DNA from: Alviniconcha marisindica
Taxonomy: Eukaryota; Mollusca; Gastropoda; Provannidae
Length of the DNA stretch: 64,000 nt
NCBI GenBank assembly: GCA_018857735.1
Contig: JABMCL010000697.1
Location: forward strand, 391,001 to 455,000
Reading direction: 5' to 3'
The position numbers and the translations under genes were made by a program. Below are positions 50,854 to 62,046 of this stretch, in pieces. The notes beneath the pieces were generated by a model. The model was not told the DNA's origin. It saw only the letters and a program-made list of their open reading frames with translations, and ran no database searches. The number at the start of each line of letters is the position of its first letter. The stretch's first letter is position 1.

Positions 50854-52850
50854 ACACACACACACACACACAACACATTTGCTCACACACACTGCTGAGA
50901 ATAATAAGAGAGGAAGGAGGAAAAGAAGAATGACAGTGACAAAAAGACAGCAGCAACAACAAAAACTGTTTTGATGAAGATTTGAGATCACAACACCAAC
51001 CTCATAATGTTCTCTGATGGTAAATGCGTTGAGGTAGTGGGTTCGAATCCCATGAAACTCACTTGTGTAGTGCATCATTGTAGCATACCACTGAAATTAA
51101 CAAAAGTAAATTTAGCAGCGGCATCAAACCATGTCCACATTCCCAAATTATCATTGGATTGGTTCAAAATAATTTTTAAAATCGCTGGAGCAAATAAAAG
51201 ATTAACTGAATAAATGAATGAATGAATGGATGAATCACAAAGAGGTGCACTGGTGATCAAGTAATTGAGTGAGCAAATGAATGACTAAATAAAAGATTAC
51301 ACCAATGTTGCCAACCAAACACATTCTCTAAAACTAAAAGGGCAGTAGATGACTGGATTTCATTGCTGATTACTGTTCTTACTGTTCTTCACTCATAAAT
51401 TAGGTAGAGGAATTTTAAGCACAAACTGAGAAAAACAAACAAATGAAATTAAAAGCATTCAATGGATGTCACATAAACAAAAGACACAAGGTGGTGAAAG
51501 GTATAATAAACTCAACCAATTAAGTACAAATACATACGTATGCATCCTTCAAAACAAATTTCTCACTTTTTCAAAAACAAAGTACATGTATTTGATTCAG
51601 AACAAGCCTCAGATTGGAAACGTGTTTTGCCCAATGGGCAGAAGAGATCAAAATAAAAGCTGAAAACAAAGGATTCTTTTCTGAACTGCACCACTGGTTT
51701 TGTATCAGTTGTTTTCAGATCAGTCTGGACTGATGATCTGCTGGGTCCCCCATGTCTTGAATGCACTGCAGACACTACATTGTAGGATCTCCATGTGAAC
51801 ACACACACCACCACAAGAGTCACAGCTAGCCTGATGCATCACCAGTAGACTCTTTGATAATTTGCTGTTGGCCCTGAGGCAGTATGAATCACTACTCATT
51901 TCGGATCAATCAGTACATTGAACATTTTTCTCTCTTTCTTCTTCTTCCTCTTCCCTAACCCCCCCCCCCCCCCCCCCCCCCCATTTCTTCTTCTTTGTTT
52001 TCGTGGATATAAAATCAACTGAGCATTAGGAAACAAACTCTAACTTGAAGTTTTTATTTTGATCTCACATACTCTTTGGACAAAATGTGTTTCAAGAAGG
52101 CTATGTTTTCCTTCTAAAATATACTTTACATCATCAGTTCCCTAAGATGTGATGAAGCCAGTGATAGCTTCATAAGTTATGGCTGGACTTCAGTGGTGAT
52201 GATAATAGCATGGTAATTATGATGGTAATGGTGATGATGATGATAATGGCACTAATGGTGATTATGATGGTAACGGTGATGATGATGGTGATCATAATGG
52301 AACTAACACGCAAGGAAATCTACTGATTCAGTGATAACCAAACAATCACAAATCATGTCTAAACCAACAAGTTTATTAGATACACTCAAATTTAATGTGT
52401 TTTCCCCACGATGCTTACTGAATGACAGTTGGAACTGTTGTCGTTGAGGTTCAGAGCCCGCTCAGCGAACACGAACCCCTCCTCCATGAGTTCTCTCCTC
52501 CTGTGTTCGTGACCTTTCTCCCCTTCCAGCTTAGCCCATGCGCAGTACGCACGTGCCAGTCGCCATAGCAGTTCATCATTTTCCACGTGCTTGTATTGAG
52601 AAAGCAACGTGTATAGTTCTTCGTAATTGTGCTCGCTTAGCAAAGCATCTGATTCTGCAATGATGTTATCCACGTTGATGTCATCGTTGAAGTTGACGTC
52701 ATTTTTACCACAGTTGCCGCTGATGGCAGCATCTGTCACTGAGAGGCACATAAAAAATAAAAATAAACGGTTATTCAGTACAGTTGATACAGCCTTTCAT
52801 CAGCAAAACAAAAAACAAAACAAAACAAACAAAAAACCCAACCAACCAAC

Positions 52851-52934
<84 letters not shown>

Positions 52935-53939
52935 AAACAAACAAACAAAAAGAAAAAAAGAAGGGGAAAAAAGATAAGCAGCAACAGTTAGTTGCTTCTT
53001 TGAGCTCCGTCAACCACATAGCCGGGGTTATATCAGGGCTAATCCAACAACACTAAACTGTACTGTCTCACTGAGTGGAAGATAGCAAAATCTGAATCAA
53101 CACAGAAAGGCCTGTCAAAAGCAAGCAAAGCAGATGGAACACAGGTGGGGACAAGCACAGTGACCAGCCCGCAGCATAGCCTACATGTAGCCTATGTAGA
53201 GTTGCCGGTAAGGGCCGGTCCGCCATACAGTACTGACCGCAGTAAGCTACCGCACCGTAAGCCAGGGCCGGCACATTACTGAGAAACTAAGTTCGGGCCA
53301 GCACATTACCATAAACTACAGCGACAGGAAAGGCACTTCATCAACGCCTCTGCCAACACACTATTGATGAAACAAGACAAGTATAGGGGCCGCAATCAGT
53401 TACAGTCAGTAAGCCAGGGGTCCCGGCGGCACAGTATTGATAAATCAAGTAAGGGCTGGAACATATCGACACATGACAGAAGTACCGACAGAGTGTTGAT
53501 GGGCTGAGTAAGAACGGGCACATGATTTATAGTGATAACTGACAAGGAATTGATAGAACGCTTTCAGAGACTCATACTGTCATAGCCCTTTAGAACTTAA
53601 TTAACCCCTTCACTGCCTCAGCCTGTAAAATTTCCAGGCTGAATGATGCACGGACGCGCCTGCAGACAGTATTTTTTTCGGTCCTATAACACAGCTACTT
53701 TCAATGCTATGCGTTTTGATGAAAAACCTTTCACATGTCAGTGCAAAAAGAAGACAAAAAGCCTTAAGAGTTTCAAATATTGCACTTCTATGGGCCCTTT
53801 TTCAAATGACATGGCAGTGAATGAGTTAAAGAAAAACCTGATGCTACGCCTAAATACTGTGGCTCCGCACAATGATAAATCAATGGCAAAACAACAACAA
53901 ACAAAACAAACAACAAACATATTCATACAAGTCATAGTG

Positions 53940-54009
<70 letters not shown>

Positions 54010-54693
54010 CACGGCCCACACACAGTGATACTGGCATGACACACGCAGCCGAGAAGGATGGCGAAAAAGAGGCTGGTTTGATTTTGCTAAGTCTTAAAAC
54101 TAGTTGTGAAGGCAGGTGTGAGAGAAGGGTGTGATGGAGAGCGAAAGAGGGAGAATAAGTTAGAGAGTTGTGCAGCAGCGAAGCTATTACTGGTCAAAAC
54201 ATTGTCTGAAGAGGTAACTTTTAAATTTAAGTTTTGAAAGCATGGAGGGAAGGGTTGTGGGGCATGACAGTAAGCGAAGGGAACAGAATGCCGGACTGTG
54301 CAACAGAGAACCAGAATGAAATTAATTAATCAAATAATGTATTTTACACAGCGCTACTTTCTGCTCTCGAGCACTCACTGCGCTCTTGTCGCATGCGATT
54401 TTAAATGAGTGACTGTAGCCTTTTATAGCGCGTTTTGAATTGCAGCGCCATTTTATTGTTACATGGCTGGTGCCACGTGAAACCACTGCTGTCTCAGCGC
54501 ACGTTCGTTGTACACCATACAACCATGTACCCGCTTCGTTAGAGTGTCACTTCATTCGTTTGGCAGAATGGCCGGGATCTTTTACGTGCCACTGCGGTAA
54601 CACGGGGGTAAAACGGATACTGAAATAGGCAGAAGGCATTATAGATAAACTAAATAGACTTCTGCAACACAGCTTTCTCGACCTCTCTCTAAG

Positions 54694-54753
<60 letters not shown>

Positions 54754-55426
54754 TCTGGCGATCTTCAACAGCCTTCCCCTACAGTCCACCGAGCTGCACG
54801 TTCCCCCAATATGGGTGGTTCAGTGAAGCTGGTTTGCACGAGTGAATGCCCTTTGTAATCTTTCGCGCAAGAAGTTGCGAGAGGTCGCAGCGTCAATTCC
54901 GGGCCGATTTCTGAGTAGGCCTTGCTTCACGCTGTGTGTAACAAGGGAAGTTGAACCTAGAATTGCGAAGCAGTACAAATGCCACCACTGTTGCAGTTGC
55001 AAAAATTACCTGGGAAAGGGATGGAGGGTGGGAAAAAAAGTGTCTCTGCGGCGTTTTGGGGCTGACCAGAAGATCGCGAGTACGTGGAAAAAATGCGTTT
55101 TGGGGCATCCTATAGCACGAGCAACAAGTTACTTCTTGTTGCCAGACACATTCTGACTACGGGCCTCCAAAAATTTCTTTAAAGTTGGCAGTGTAAAATT
55201 CGCAAATTCACTGTCACTGCCTTCCATTCTGAAGAAAGTACGCACCGGAAGTAAAAGCAGCCAAGGGCCTTAAGCGATGCCAGGCAAAAGTCAAGGGAGT
55301 TAGCAACCCCGCCTGAACCGCCTAATACACACACGCTCAGAAAGAAAATAACTGGTTTTTAACGCCAGGTCAACCATGACGATCATATCAGGGCGTACAA
55401 ATGTCCACAAAAAATACATGGGACAT

Positions 55427-55461
<35 letters not shown>

Positions 55462-56456
55462 GGGGGACAAACAACAACAAAACACCAGATTTTTCAGCAG
55501 TGAAAGGCCAGGGGACTGTTGAAGCAAATGGCAGGACCAAAGTATGCCGGGTACGTGTAGGACTATCAGCAATTAATTAGTATTGGCTTTCTTGACATCC
55601 GTCATCAGTTATTCGCCTCTCAGAAGTCAGTCGAAGACCGTCCTTATCGCATTCTTTTGTCAATATATTTACAAACAGAAAAAAGCATTAGATGTTGTGT
55701 TTAAATAATTTTTATACAATAGCATACCCACGATTACAGACTGTCAAAATAAACAGAAGTACGAGCCTGGTCACAGAGACATACAGGGAGTTGTAGGGAG
55801 GGGAGGTGGGGGGGGGGGGGGGGGTCCAACAGAACTTGCGTTGTACATCTACCACAATGGTGGCGCGGTTCACGTGGCTGAGAGCAGACAAATTTGAAAA
55901 GCTTCCAGTGAACTGAATCCACAGAAAAAGCTGCCCATAGTACCGACAACAGCGACGCCTCTTTCACGGGCGGAAAGGTGACAGATCTGATCGCGATGAC
56001 AGCTAGATAGACGATGTGGATCAAATTTCTTTGCCAGTTGGGTGTCAGGGACCACTAAAAGATGTTACTAAAGGTCACCACGAACTTGAGACAGCTCGGT
56101 GACAAACACTCGGAAGAAAACCTCCTTGTCTGCACAAAGGGGAGTTGCCAAGGCAACATTTATGCACGACCGCATTAAAAAAAAAAAAAAAAAAATGTAG
56201 TACACTTTAGGTTTGAGTGTACTGTATAGCATAGGCTACCGTACAATATTACCATTGTGTCGAGCGGACGGGGAAGTGTGTGTGTATGTGTGTGTGGGGG
56301 TGGGGGGGTGGGGGGGAGTATGACTAGCAGGGTTGCGGAAAGTGTGAGCGAAGTGTAACGACTTGTTAGACAACTAGTTTTTGTTGGATTTTAACGTCCA
56401 GTCAACCACATCGGGACACGCCAGGATGAATCACACATTCAGACTTTTTCTGCAGA

Positions 56457-56508
<52 letters not shown>

Positions 56509-56562
56509 GGTGTTGGTGGGGAGGGGAGAGGGTTGCAACTGCAACTAACAGAGGAGTGGGAG

Positions 56563-56620
<58 letters not shown>

Positions 56621-57770
56621 TGGCGGCGGGGTTAATGCAAGGAATGTGAAAGGAACACGATGGACAGAAACTCCACAGGGATTAGCGGTGTTGACTCGGA
56701 TCAGCAATGAAGTGCCAGTGCAAATAACTGAAACAGTGCCGCTAGGGTGAAGCTGCTGGAACGAGAGTGCTCAAATCGATCAGGGCCGAAACACTCTACC
56801 GGATGCATGCCTGCTTGGGAGATAACGACACTTAAGGAAATTAGGTCTTTGGTTGATCTTTGCTGTTGAACGCCATGTCAACAGCGAAGTTATTAAGGGG
56901 TGAAACACAGTTCATCACGCTACAAGTTACAGTCTGACTTTGATATTCGCTGTTTGTCATACCAGTCTTATGCTGGAAGACGGCTGGCAAAAGAGCAAAG
57001 CTGCATGAACCGGGAAAGTAGGCCTACAATTACAGAAGCTAGAAAGGCAGGATTCATCGCGTAAGTTGAAGCATGGAGAGATAAATTCTAGCCTACTCCA
57101 GAATTAGAAGAGTGGACCTTCTATAATTCTGGATTCTTAAATGACGGAACTTTCAATTCAAGCATCTAGAATACCCCCACCGCGGGAAGGAAATTAGGGA
57201 AATGAAAAAAAAAGTTTTTTAGTTTTTTTTTTTTAGTTTGTCACTTGACATTAAAACACAGTCAGCCGCGAAGTTCAATAGTTCTTGGATTTTAACGAGT
57301 CGCCAACGTCTAGGCTCACATCAGAAGATCATACAAGAAGAAGAAAGAGGAGGATGAGGGGGATTCTAACGTCCTGTTACCTCACAGGACGGAAAGAAGA
57401 CGAAAAATAAATAAACAATTAACTGAGTTCTTCCAAGAACTGATATATTGTGATACATTATCGTGATATTCAAAGCCACGTTAACCGTGAAGGTGATAAC
57501 AGGTAGAAACATAAGTTATCAAATCACACAAAAAGTTTTGTTCACTGTTAGTGGCACACACATATTGTTGAATGACGATTGGGGAAGATGAAGGTGAATG
57601 AGATGAGATGGCACAAACTAGAAAGGAAGAAATCCTGGCAAAAGCAGAACACGAAGAAGATCAAAAAAAGGTTTCCAAACAAACGCACACATTTATTAAA
57701 TAACAAAACGTCAAACAAACAAAAAGCTCACCTGTTTCTGAATCTGGATTAATACCAGCAGGCATGGCCA
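45219..57770 (-). CDS. RMDN1: Regulator of microtubule dynamics (RMDN/FAM82) family protein, complete
   Basis: Eight coding exons on the minus strand, 5' to 3': 57731-57770, 52419-52738, 51001-51090, 50487-50542, 48156-48243, 47516-47546, 46855-46988 and 45219-45272 (TAG). They total 271 codons (270 residues) and every phase closes. RMDN proteins are TPR-like helical-repeat proteins that associate with microtubules and, in some paralogues, mitochondria. Recognisable family blocks are ELLWRLARA (about residues 69-77), [31 protein letters not shown] (about 166-182), [17 protein letters not shown] and the closing EMLKKM. The start is the first ATG after an in-frame TAA 30 bases upstream. An acceptor-like CAG lies at 57826-57828, so a non-coding first exon probably lies further right. 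The protein is shorter than human RMDN1 and has no evident mitochondrial leader or membrane segment. The paralogue (RMDN1 versus 2 or 3) is uncertain. One exon is only 31 bases. Confidence 0.9.
45354..45935 (+). repeat. Tandem repeat of about 170-240 bp, three to four units
   Basis: The block CACATACATATATGTTTCC, then CAAACCCCAACTACCACA, TCAGAGGTATTT, GTCAGGTCTGTCTG and ACCCTGGTAAATAATTA recurs in order starting near 45354, 45520 and 45760. A truncated unit near 45610 has only the first part. The array lies in the last intron of the RMDN-like gene and each unit carries a short CA tract. Confidence 0.9.
47063..47131 (+). repeat. CA microsatellite
   Basis: About 34 uninterrupted CA dinucleotides, starting about 75 bases upstream of exon 7 of the minus-strand RMDN-like gene. 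Seen from the gene it is a TG tract close to the acceptor. Confidence 0.98.
49325..49371 (+). repeat. CA microsatellite
   Basis: About 23 CA dinucleotides in an intron of the RMDN-like gene. Confidence 0.98.
49430..49835 (+). repeat. Probable dispersed repeat, family not named
   Basis: The stretch has the texture of a decayed transposon-derived repeat common in aquatic animal genomes: GAGGTGGGTTTCCGGTTTTGA, then GGAAGAGAGTTTCAGA, and near the end GATTGGTAGCCAGTGGAGAT and GCGATGTGGGCAGATTA. It lies in an intron of the RMDN-like gene. I base this on general recognition, since no second copy is visible in this window. Confidence 0.4.
49897..49961 (+). repeat. CA microsatellite
   Basis: CA tract of about 60 bases with one CC interruption, in an intron of the RMDN-like gene. 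Confidence 0.97.
50698..50893 (+). repeat. Long interrupted CA repeat
   Basis: About 195 bases of CA-rich sequence with GCGC, AGTC, AAAC and CCA interruptions. It lies between exons 3 and 4 of the RMDN-like gene, within about 110 bases of exon 3. Confidence 0.97.
51950..51984 (+). repeat. C homopolymer run
   Basis: A run of about 24 C bases at 51959-51982, preceded by a TTCTTC-rich pyrimidine tract, in an intron of the RMDN-like gene. Confidence 0.95.
52854..52933 (+). repeat. CA microsatellite
   Basis: About 38 CA dinucleotides. It lies about 115 bases upstream of exon 2 of the RMDN-like gene, in its large first intron. Confidence 0.98.
53601..53829. mobile_element. TTAA-flanked piggyBac-like MITE
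   Basis: The 229-bp segment is bounded by TTAA at 53601-53604 and 53826-53829. Inside these the left end reads CCCCTTCACTGCC and the right end, in reverse complement, CTCATTCACTGCC. TTAA target duplication with C-starting inverted termini is the hallmark of piggyBac elements. There is no transposase frame, so it is non-autonomous. It sits in the first intron of the RMDN-like gene. Confidence 0.6.
53941..54008 (+). repeat. CA microsatellite
   Basis: About 34 CA dinucleotides in the first intron of the RMDN-like gene. Confidence 0.98.
54330..54615 (+). repeat. Probable dispersed repeat, family not named
   Basis: The region has locally raised CpG content. It ends with GCCGGGATCTTTTACGTGCC and ACTGCGGTAACACGGGGGTA, a phrase I recognise from dispersed repeats in marine invertebrate genomes. 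No second copy is seen in this window and the family is not identified. Confidence 0.4.
54696..54750 (+). repeat. CA microsatellite
   Basis: About 27 CA dinucleotides in the first intron of the RMDN-like gene. Confidence 0.98.
55427..55466 (+). repeat. 34-base G homopolymer
   Basis: Uninterrupted G from 55427 to 55460, then A and five more G. It lies in the first intron of the RMDN-like gene, so the pre-mRNA carries the C-rich strand. The DNA is a strong candidate for quadruplex formation. The exact length is uncertain because such runs are hard to sequence. Confidence 0.93.
55809..55825 (+). repeat. G homopolymer run
   Basis: About 16 G bases preceded by GGGGAGGTGG, also in the first intron of the RMDN-like gene. 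Confidence 0.9.
56270..56630 (+). repeat. TG microsatellites and G-rich tracts
   Basis: TG tracts lie at 56461-56506 and about 56567-56615, with shorter TG and G-rich tracts at about 56277-56318. A copy of the TTTTAACGTCC dispersed motif lies between, at about 56377-56426. Confidence 0.95.
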
Positions 57771-58075
57771 TCACTAACCACGCCCACCTTGAGCTCTTTA
57801 GAAGAGTGGGTCGCCTTTCCACACACTGCAACAGACGCATTTTAACAAAACTGCTTACAAATTTATACGTTTCAACACAAATGCCGTATTAGGTCGAGAA
57901 TTAATTCTGTCAAGGACGAATCTTTTCGTCCTTTCTAATTTCGACCGCCCCGGTTCATTGAACTTCATTTATTCCAACTCATCTCTCCATTTCCACCCGG
58001 TTTTTGGTCTTTAACTGATCTTTGCTATTGAACACCATGTCAACAGCGAAAGACATATTGGGATGAAACACGATG
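56850..58075 (+). repeat. Cluster of TTTTAACG-type dispersed repeat copies
   Basis: Five related short repeats lie at about 56856-56910, 57282-57330, 57358-57392, 57466-57512 and 58016-58070. They share a TTTAACG(T/C)C-TGTCAAC core, often followed by GAAG-TATTA or CACAGG blocks and GAAACAC. The copies at 56856 and 58016 match over at least 70 bases, including GATCTTTGCT upstream and ACAAGTTA downstream. The cluster surrounds the first coding exon of the RMDN-like gene (57731-57770). Confidence 0.6.
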
Positions 58076-58867
58076 CACAAGTTAAAGTATAAGCGCAAAA
58101 AATGGGTCACCCTGCTCGTCGTCACAGCTGACTGATGCCGGTTCCCGTGTTGAGCGCCCGCGAAAAACAAATAGGCTCCAAAACATGAGTTAACAATGAA
58201 TCACACATACGCTCGCAATTTGATAATCTGTGTTTTGATTTTGTACTTTTCTAGCAGGCATTTCTTGAATACGTCGTGAAGAACTCGCCCTGAAAGTGTT
58301 CTGAGCAGCTGCAAATAAGTGAAATAAAAATACTGACTTATCCTTGTTATTGAAATTTTAAACGTTTGTCTCTGCTGTTGATTGCGATGTATCCAGAACT
58401 GAGCAGCGTGTTTTTGCTGTTGTTGTTTTTCAATATATTTTTCGAATGTTTTTCGTTGTTGTTGTCTCTCCCCCCCCCCTGTGTGTGTGTGTGTGTTTTG
58501 TTGTTTTTTCGCTTGTGATTTGGTGACCTGTGTTTCGAACTGGTTTGGCAAAATTGTGACTGTGACTCGTGCCAAAGTGATCCTGTGCGGTGGACGGGAC
58601 GTTTACAGGCAATTACGTAGATCATGATGACAGAGATGATGATGACGCTGAACGGGATCGCTAACGCAGATGGGTAAAGCAATACTGAACGAGACCACTC
58701 ACGAATGTGGATAAAAAGTAATACTAAACTGGACCACTAGCAAAGGTGGGTAAAGCAATACTAACAGGTAGGTCGGTCTATCTGTGGACGGCGAACGAGT
58801 GAGGTTTTTCTCAGAAGAAGCCCACAGTCTATAAAAGTATTTCCTTCGAACGCTCCTGTAATTCATA

Positions 58868-59025
58868 GTTCAGGAGCTGTGTGAGAGTCCAGGTGGCCGT
58901 CCCGGGCTGTCCGTCCTAACGAGCCTTCTGGTTTCCGTGGACGTAAAGCTATATTGAACCATGCTTTGGCATTGGTCTCAGCTTGTCCCTAATATGTCAA
59001 CCGACATCCGAGGACAGTAAGCAAC
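58868..59025 (+). repeat. Dispersed SINE-like repeat, family 2, copy 3
   Basis: AGGAGCTGTGTGAGAGTCCAG, GTCCTAACGAGCCTTCTGGT and GTGGACGTAAAGC, followed by GAACCATGCTT and GACATCCGAGGACA, match the copy at 37300-37470 throughout. The shared right-hand part (AATATGTCAACC, CATCCGAGGACA) makes this the best guide to the length of the family, at least 150 bases. Confidence 0.7.
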
Positions 59026-59760
59026 ACAACCACCACACTTCTGTAAAAGGAACTGATCAAACACCATCCTTTTTGTCATACTGCCTCTACAGATCGCGCC
59101 GTTTTACTCATGAAATAATTTACAGCACTGAAGATTTATCTGACAAGGGTCGCCACCTAATGGTCTAACACACCACACTGTAATCCAGTGAAAGCTGCTT
59201 TTTAGCAGTTGGCTGGCTTCGCCCACGCCACTCGCATTCAAAACAAGGCCCAAAGAAGAATATTCGCGCCTATTTGTATTTTTTATTCTCCCGTGACCCT
59301 GGAAATGGGTCAAAGTCATCAACACTGCTGTGGACAGGTAACGTGAGTTATCACCATGGAAGGTTTAAAAGATGTCGCTTAAACAGTGCTCGAGAACGGA
59401 CCCGCGCAGATTTTTGCCGAAGCAAGAAATGCATAAACTGTTCACCTAGAATCACACTACAGTGACAGGTCAGTTATTTAGTAACTGGATTTTAACGTTC
59501 TGTTAGCTGCACAGTGTCGCCTCAGGTAGAACAAACATCTTCATAAATCAACCTAATCAGCACACATTAAAAACTCTTCTCGTGTCTTAAACTAAACTCA
59601 GATGTCTACAAACTCAGCCTAAACACAAATACAATACTTTATTGGACATACCACAACAGGCTCCATAGGTCAGCTCTGGTCATGTCGTGAAATAATGGAA
59701 TCAGGATATTAAGAATCAATCAATCAGTGTTTCATGACATGACTAAAATTGATCTCTGGT
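59026..59760. other. Flanking sequence right of the RMDN-like gene
   Basis: No gene is recognised. A copy of the TTTTAACG dispersed motif lies at about 59472-59526. A non-coding first exon of the RMDN-like gene could lie in this general area but cannot be placed. Confidence 0.35.
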
Positions 59761-59763
59761 CTT

Positions 59764-60072
<309 letters not shown>

Positions 60073-60073
<1 letters not shown>

Positions 60074-61640
60074 ACCAGGGCGTGCGGGTAGCACATCGAC
60101 ACGCCACGTGCAGATTAAATACACTGACAATAATGCGTACAACCAGAGCATGATCCTGACCAACACGTCCAGTACCTGGCTGTCCGATGCCAGCGCAATT
60201 CTCTTCGACACGCGAATCAGCGAGGGGCTAAAGTTATCTTGGCAAGCGGTGCAGTTGATATCTTGGCAAGTGGACCCACATGGCAATCATAAAGGCCTGT
60301 AGACCTGTATGTATCCATGGAAACTCACACACAGAGGGGGCAAGCCGCAAATGCATGTCAGTATCGTGTTACATACTACAGTGAGATCAGTGAATTATCC
60401 ATGTCCTGCCCGAGGTGGGGTACTTCGGACAAAGAAAACTTACGGTCTACCTCCGCTGAAAATTCGGAGCTGGATCCAAAGGTTTTCTTACGCCTGGGAG
60501 AGGTTAGAATATAGCTTTATACACTTCACCTACAGCCAGAAACTGAGTCTGTATTTCCACTTTATGCCTTTCCGGTTCATTCACCTTCATTTTCCCATTC
60601 TCAGCCAGTCCGTTTCCAACATAAGGCGCCGTGCAATATGAACAGTGAATTAGACAGTGAATTAGACTTACCTGTGATCGCCCTAATTTATTTTATTTTA
60701 TTTCAAGTATCCGCTAATATTTACCCTCGCGCAACGGCTCATTGCTTAAACGTTAAATATCAAAAGGCTGTCTTTCTTTACTATTTCAGGAAATGATTGC
60801 AACTGCCACCATTAGCGATTTCAGGAAACGTCAGGATGATTTTTTTATTTTTTAAATCAAAACAATCTGGAACAAGGATGACTGCTAGCGTTCTAAAACA
60901 AAATCGAAAGACACCATAGCCACAAGCAGATAAGTAGCCTACATTAAAATTTTAACTGTTGTTTAAGTGTTCTGTCGCTTGACAAAGGGGCTTACCCCCA
61001 AAATTCGCATGTTGTGTTGTATTCAGTCTTAAATTAAATAAGCATTCTTTTTAACCTTTCATATGTTTGGTCAGATTGAATGGTTTTATAAATTCCTATA
61101 CACGGTCACTCTGCGCTGTTTTCGGTAGGCCTCGCTCTCTTTTTGCTTATACTATAGTACTCTGAAGTTGTTGCAACACTGAGAAGCGTTTGAATGTTTA
61201 CCTTGCTTTTGTCCTCTAAATATATTACCCTTCACGGCCGGTACCTTGTTCTATTCTACCCGAATCGTATTTCACGGTCTAAGCAGATAGGTAGGGGTCA
61301 TTTTCTGTATTGTTCACATTTCAAGGCATGGCGCATCTTGCGTAAGCTTCTCTACCGGCTTCGATTTTGCTCCATAAACAATAACAACCCAACAAAAACA
61401 GTACGTTAGCGCCCACATTCTGCACCCGGTTAGAATAAACAAAAAGAAAAAAGAAAAGAAAACAAACAACAACAACAACAAATCACTTAAATCTGGATAT
61501 ATCCACTCACGTTTTACTAGGAACGTGCATAATTATTTAAGTGCTTACACTGAGTAGAAACTATATACACACACACTACGACTGACGGACAGCCTATACG
61601 GCAGACCAGCCCACCTACCTCTGAATAAGGTCCTCCAACT
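60073..61640. other. Intergenic sequence, nothing recognised
   Basis: No coding motif or repeat structure beyond short AAC-rich patches near 61465-61485. Confidence 0.4.
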
Positions 61641-61649
61641 TAAATGTAT

Positions 61650-61962
61650 ATCCTCTTCCTTCTCTCACCCTAACTGTATCCTCTTCTTTCTCTCACCCTA
61701 ACTGTATCCTCTTCTTTCTCTCACCTGTGTCCTCTCCTTTCTCTCACCCTAACTGTGCCCTCTTCTTTCTCTCACCCTAACTGTGCCCTCTTCTTGCTCT
61801 CACCCTGTGTTCTCTTCTCTCACCCTAACTGTATCCTCTTCTTTCTCTCACCCTAACTGTATCCTCTTCTTTCTCTCACCCTGTGTCCTCTTTTTTCTTT
61901 CACCCTAACTGTATCCTCTTCTTTCTGTCACTATCCTCTTCTTTCTCTCACCCTAACTGTAC
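61650..61962 (+). repeat. 28-bp pyrimidine-rich tandem repeat, about 11 units
   Basis: The unit TCACCCTAACTGTATCCTCT plus TCTTTCTC repeats with a 28-base period, with several shortened units (missing CCCTAACT or TATCC). The plus strand is almost all pyrimidine. Confidence 0.93.
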
Positions 61963-62046
61963 AGCTGCACTGGGGCGATAGAAACCCGACAACCACTCCG
62001 ACACGAATCCCAGCCTCATCAAAGTGGTATTCTTTGACACCCTGTG

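Noticed and set aside
51025..51065. tRNA B-box-like sequence (GGTTCGAATCCCATG)
   Set aside because: It lies inside exon 3 of the RMDN-like gene, read in the other direction, and has no matching tRNA arms.
61650..61962. Interstitial telomere repeat
   Set aside because: CCCTAAC occurs once per 28-base unit rather than as consecutive hexamers.
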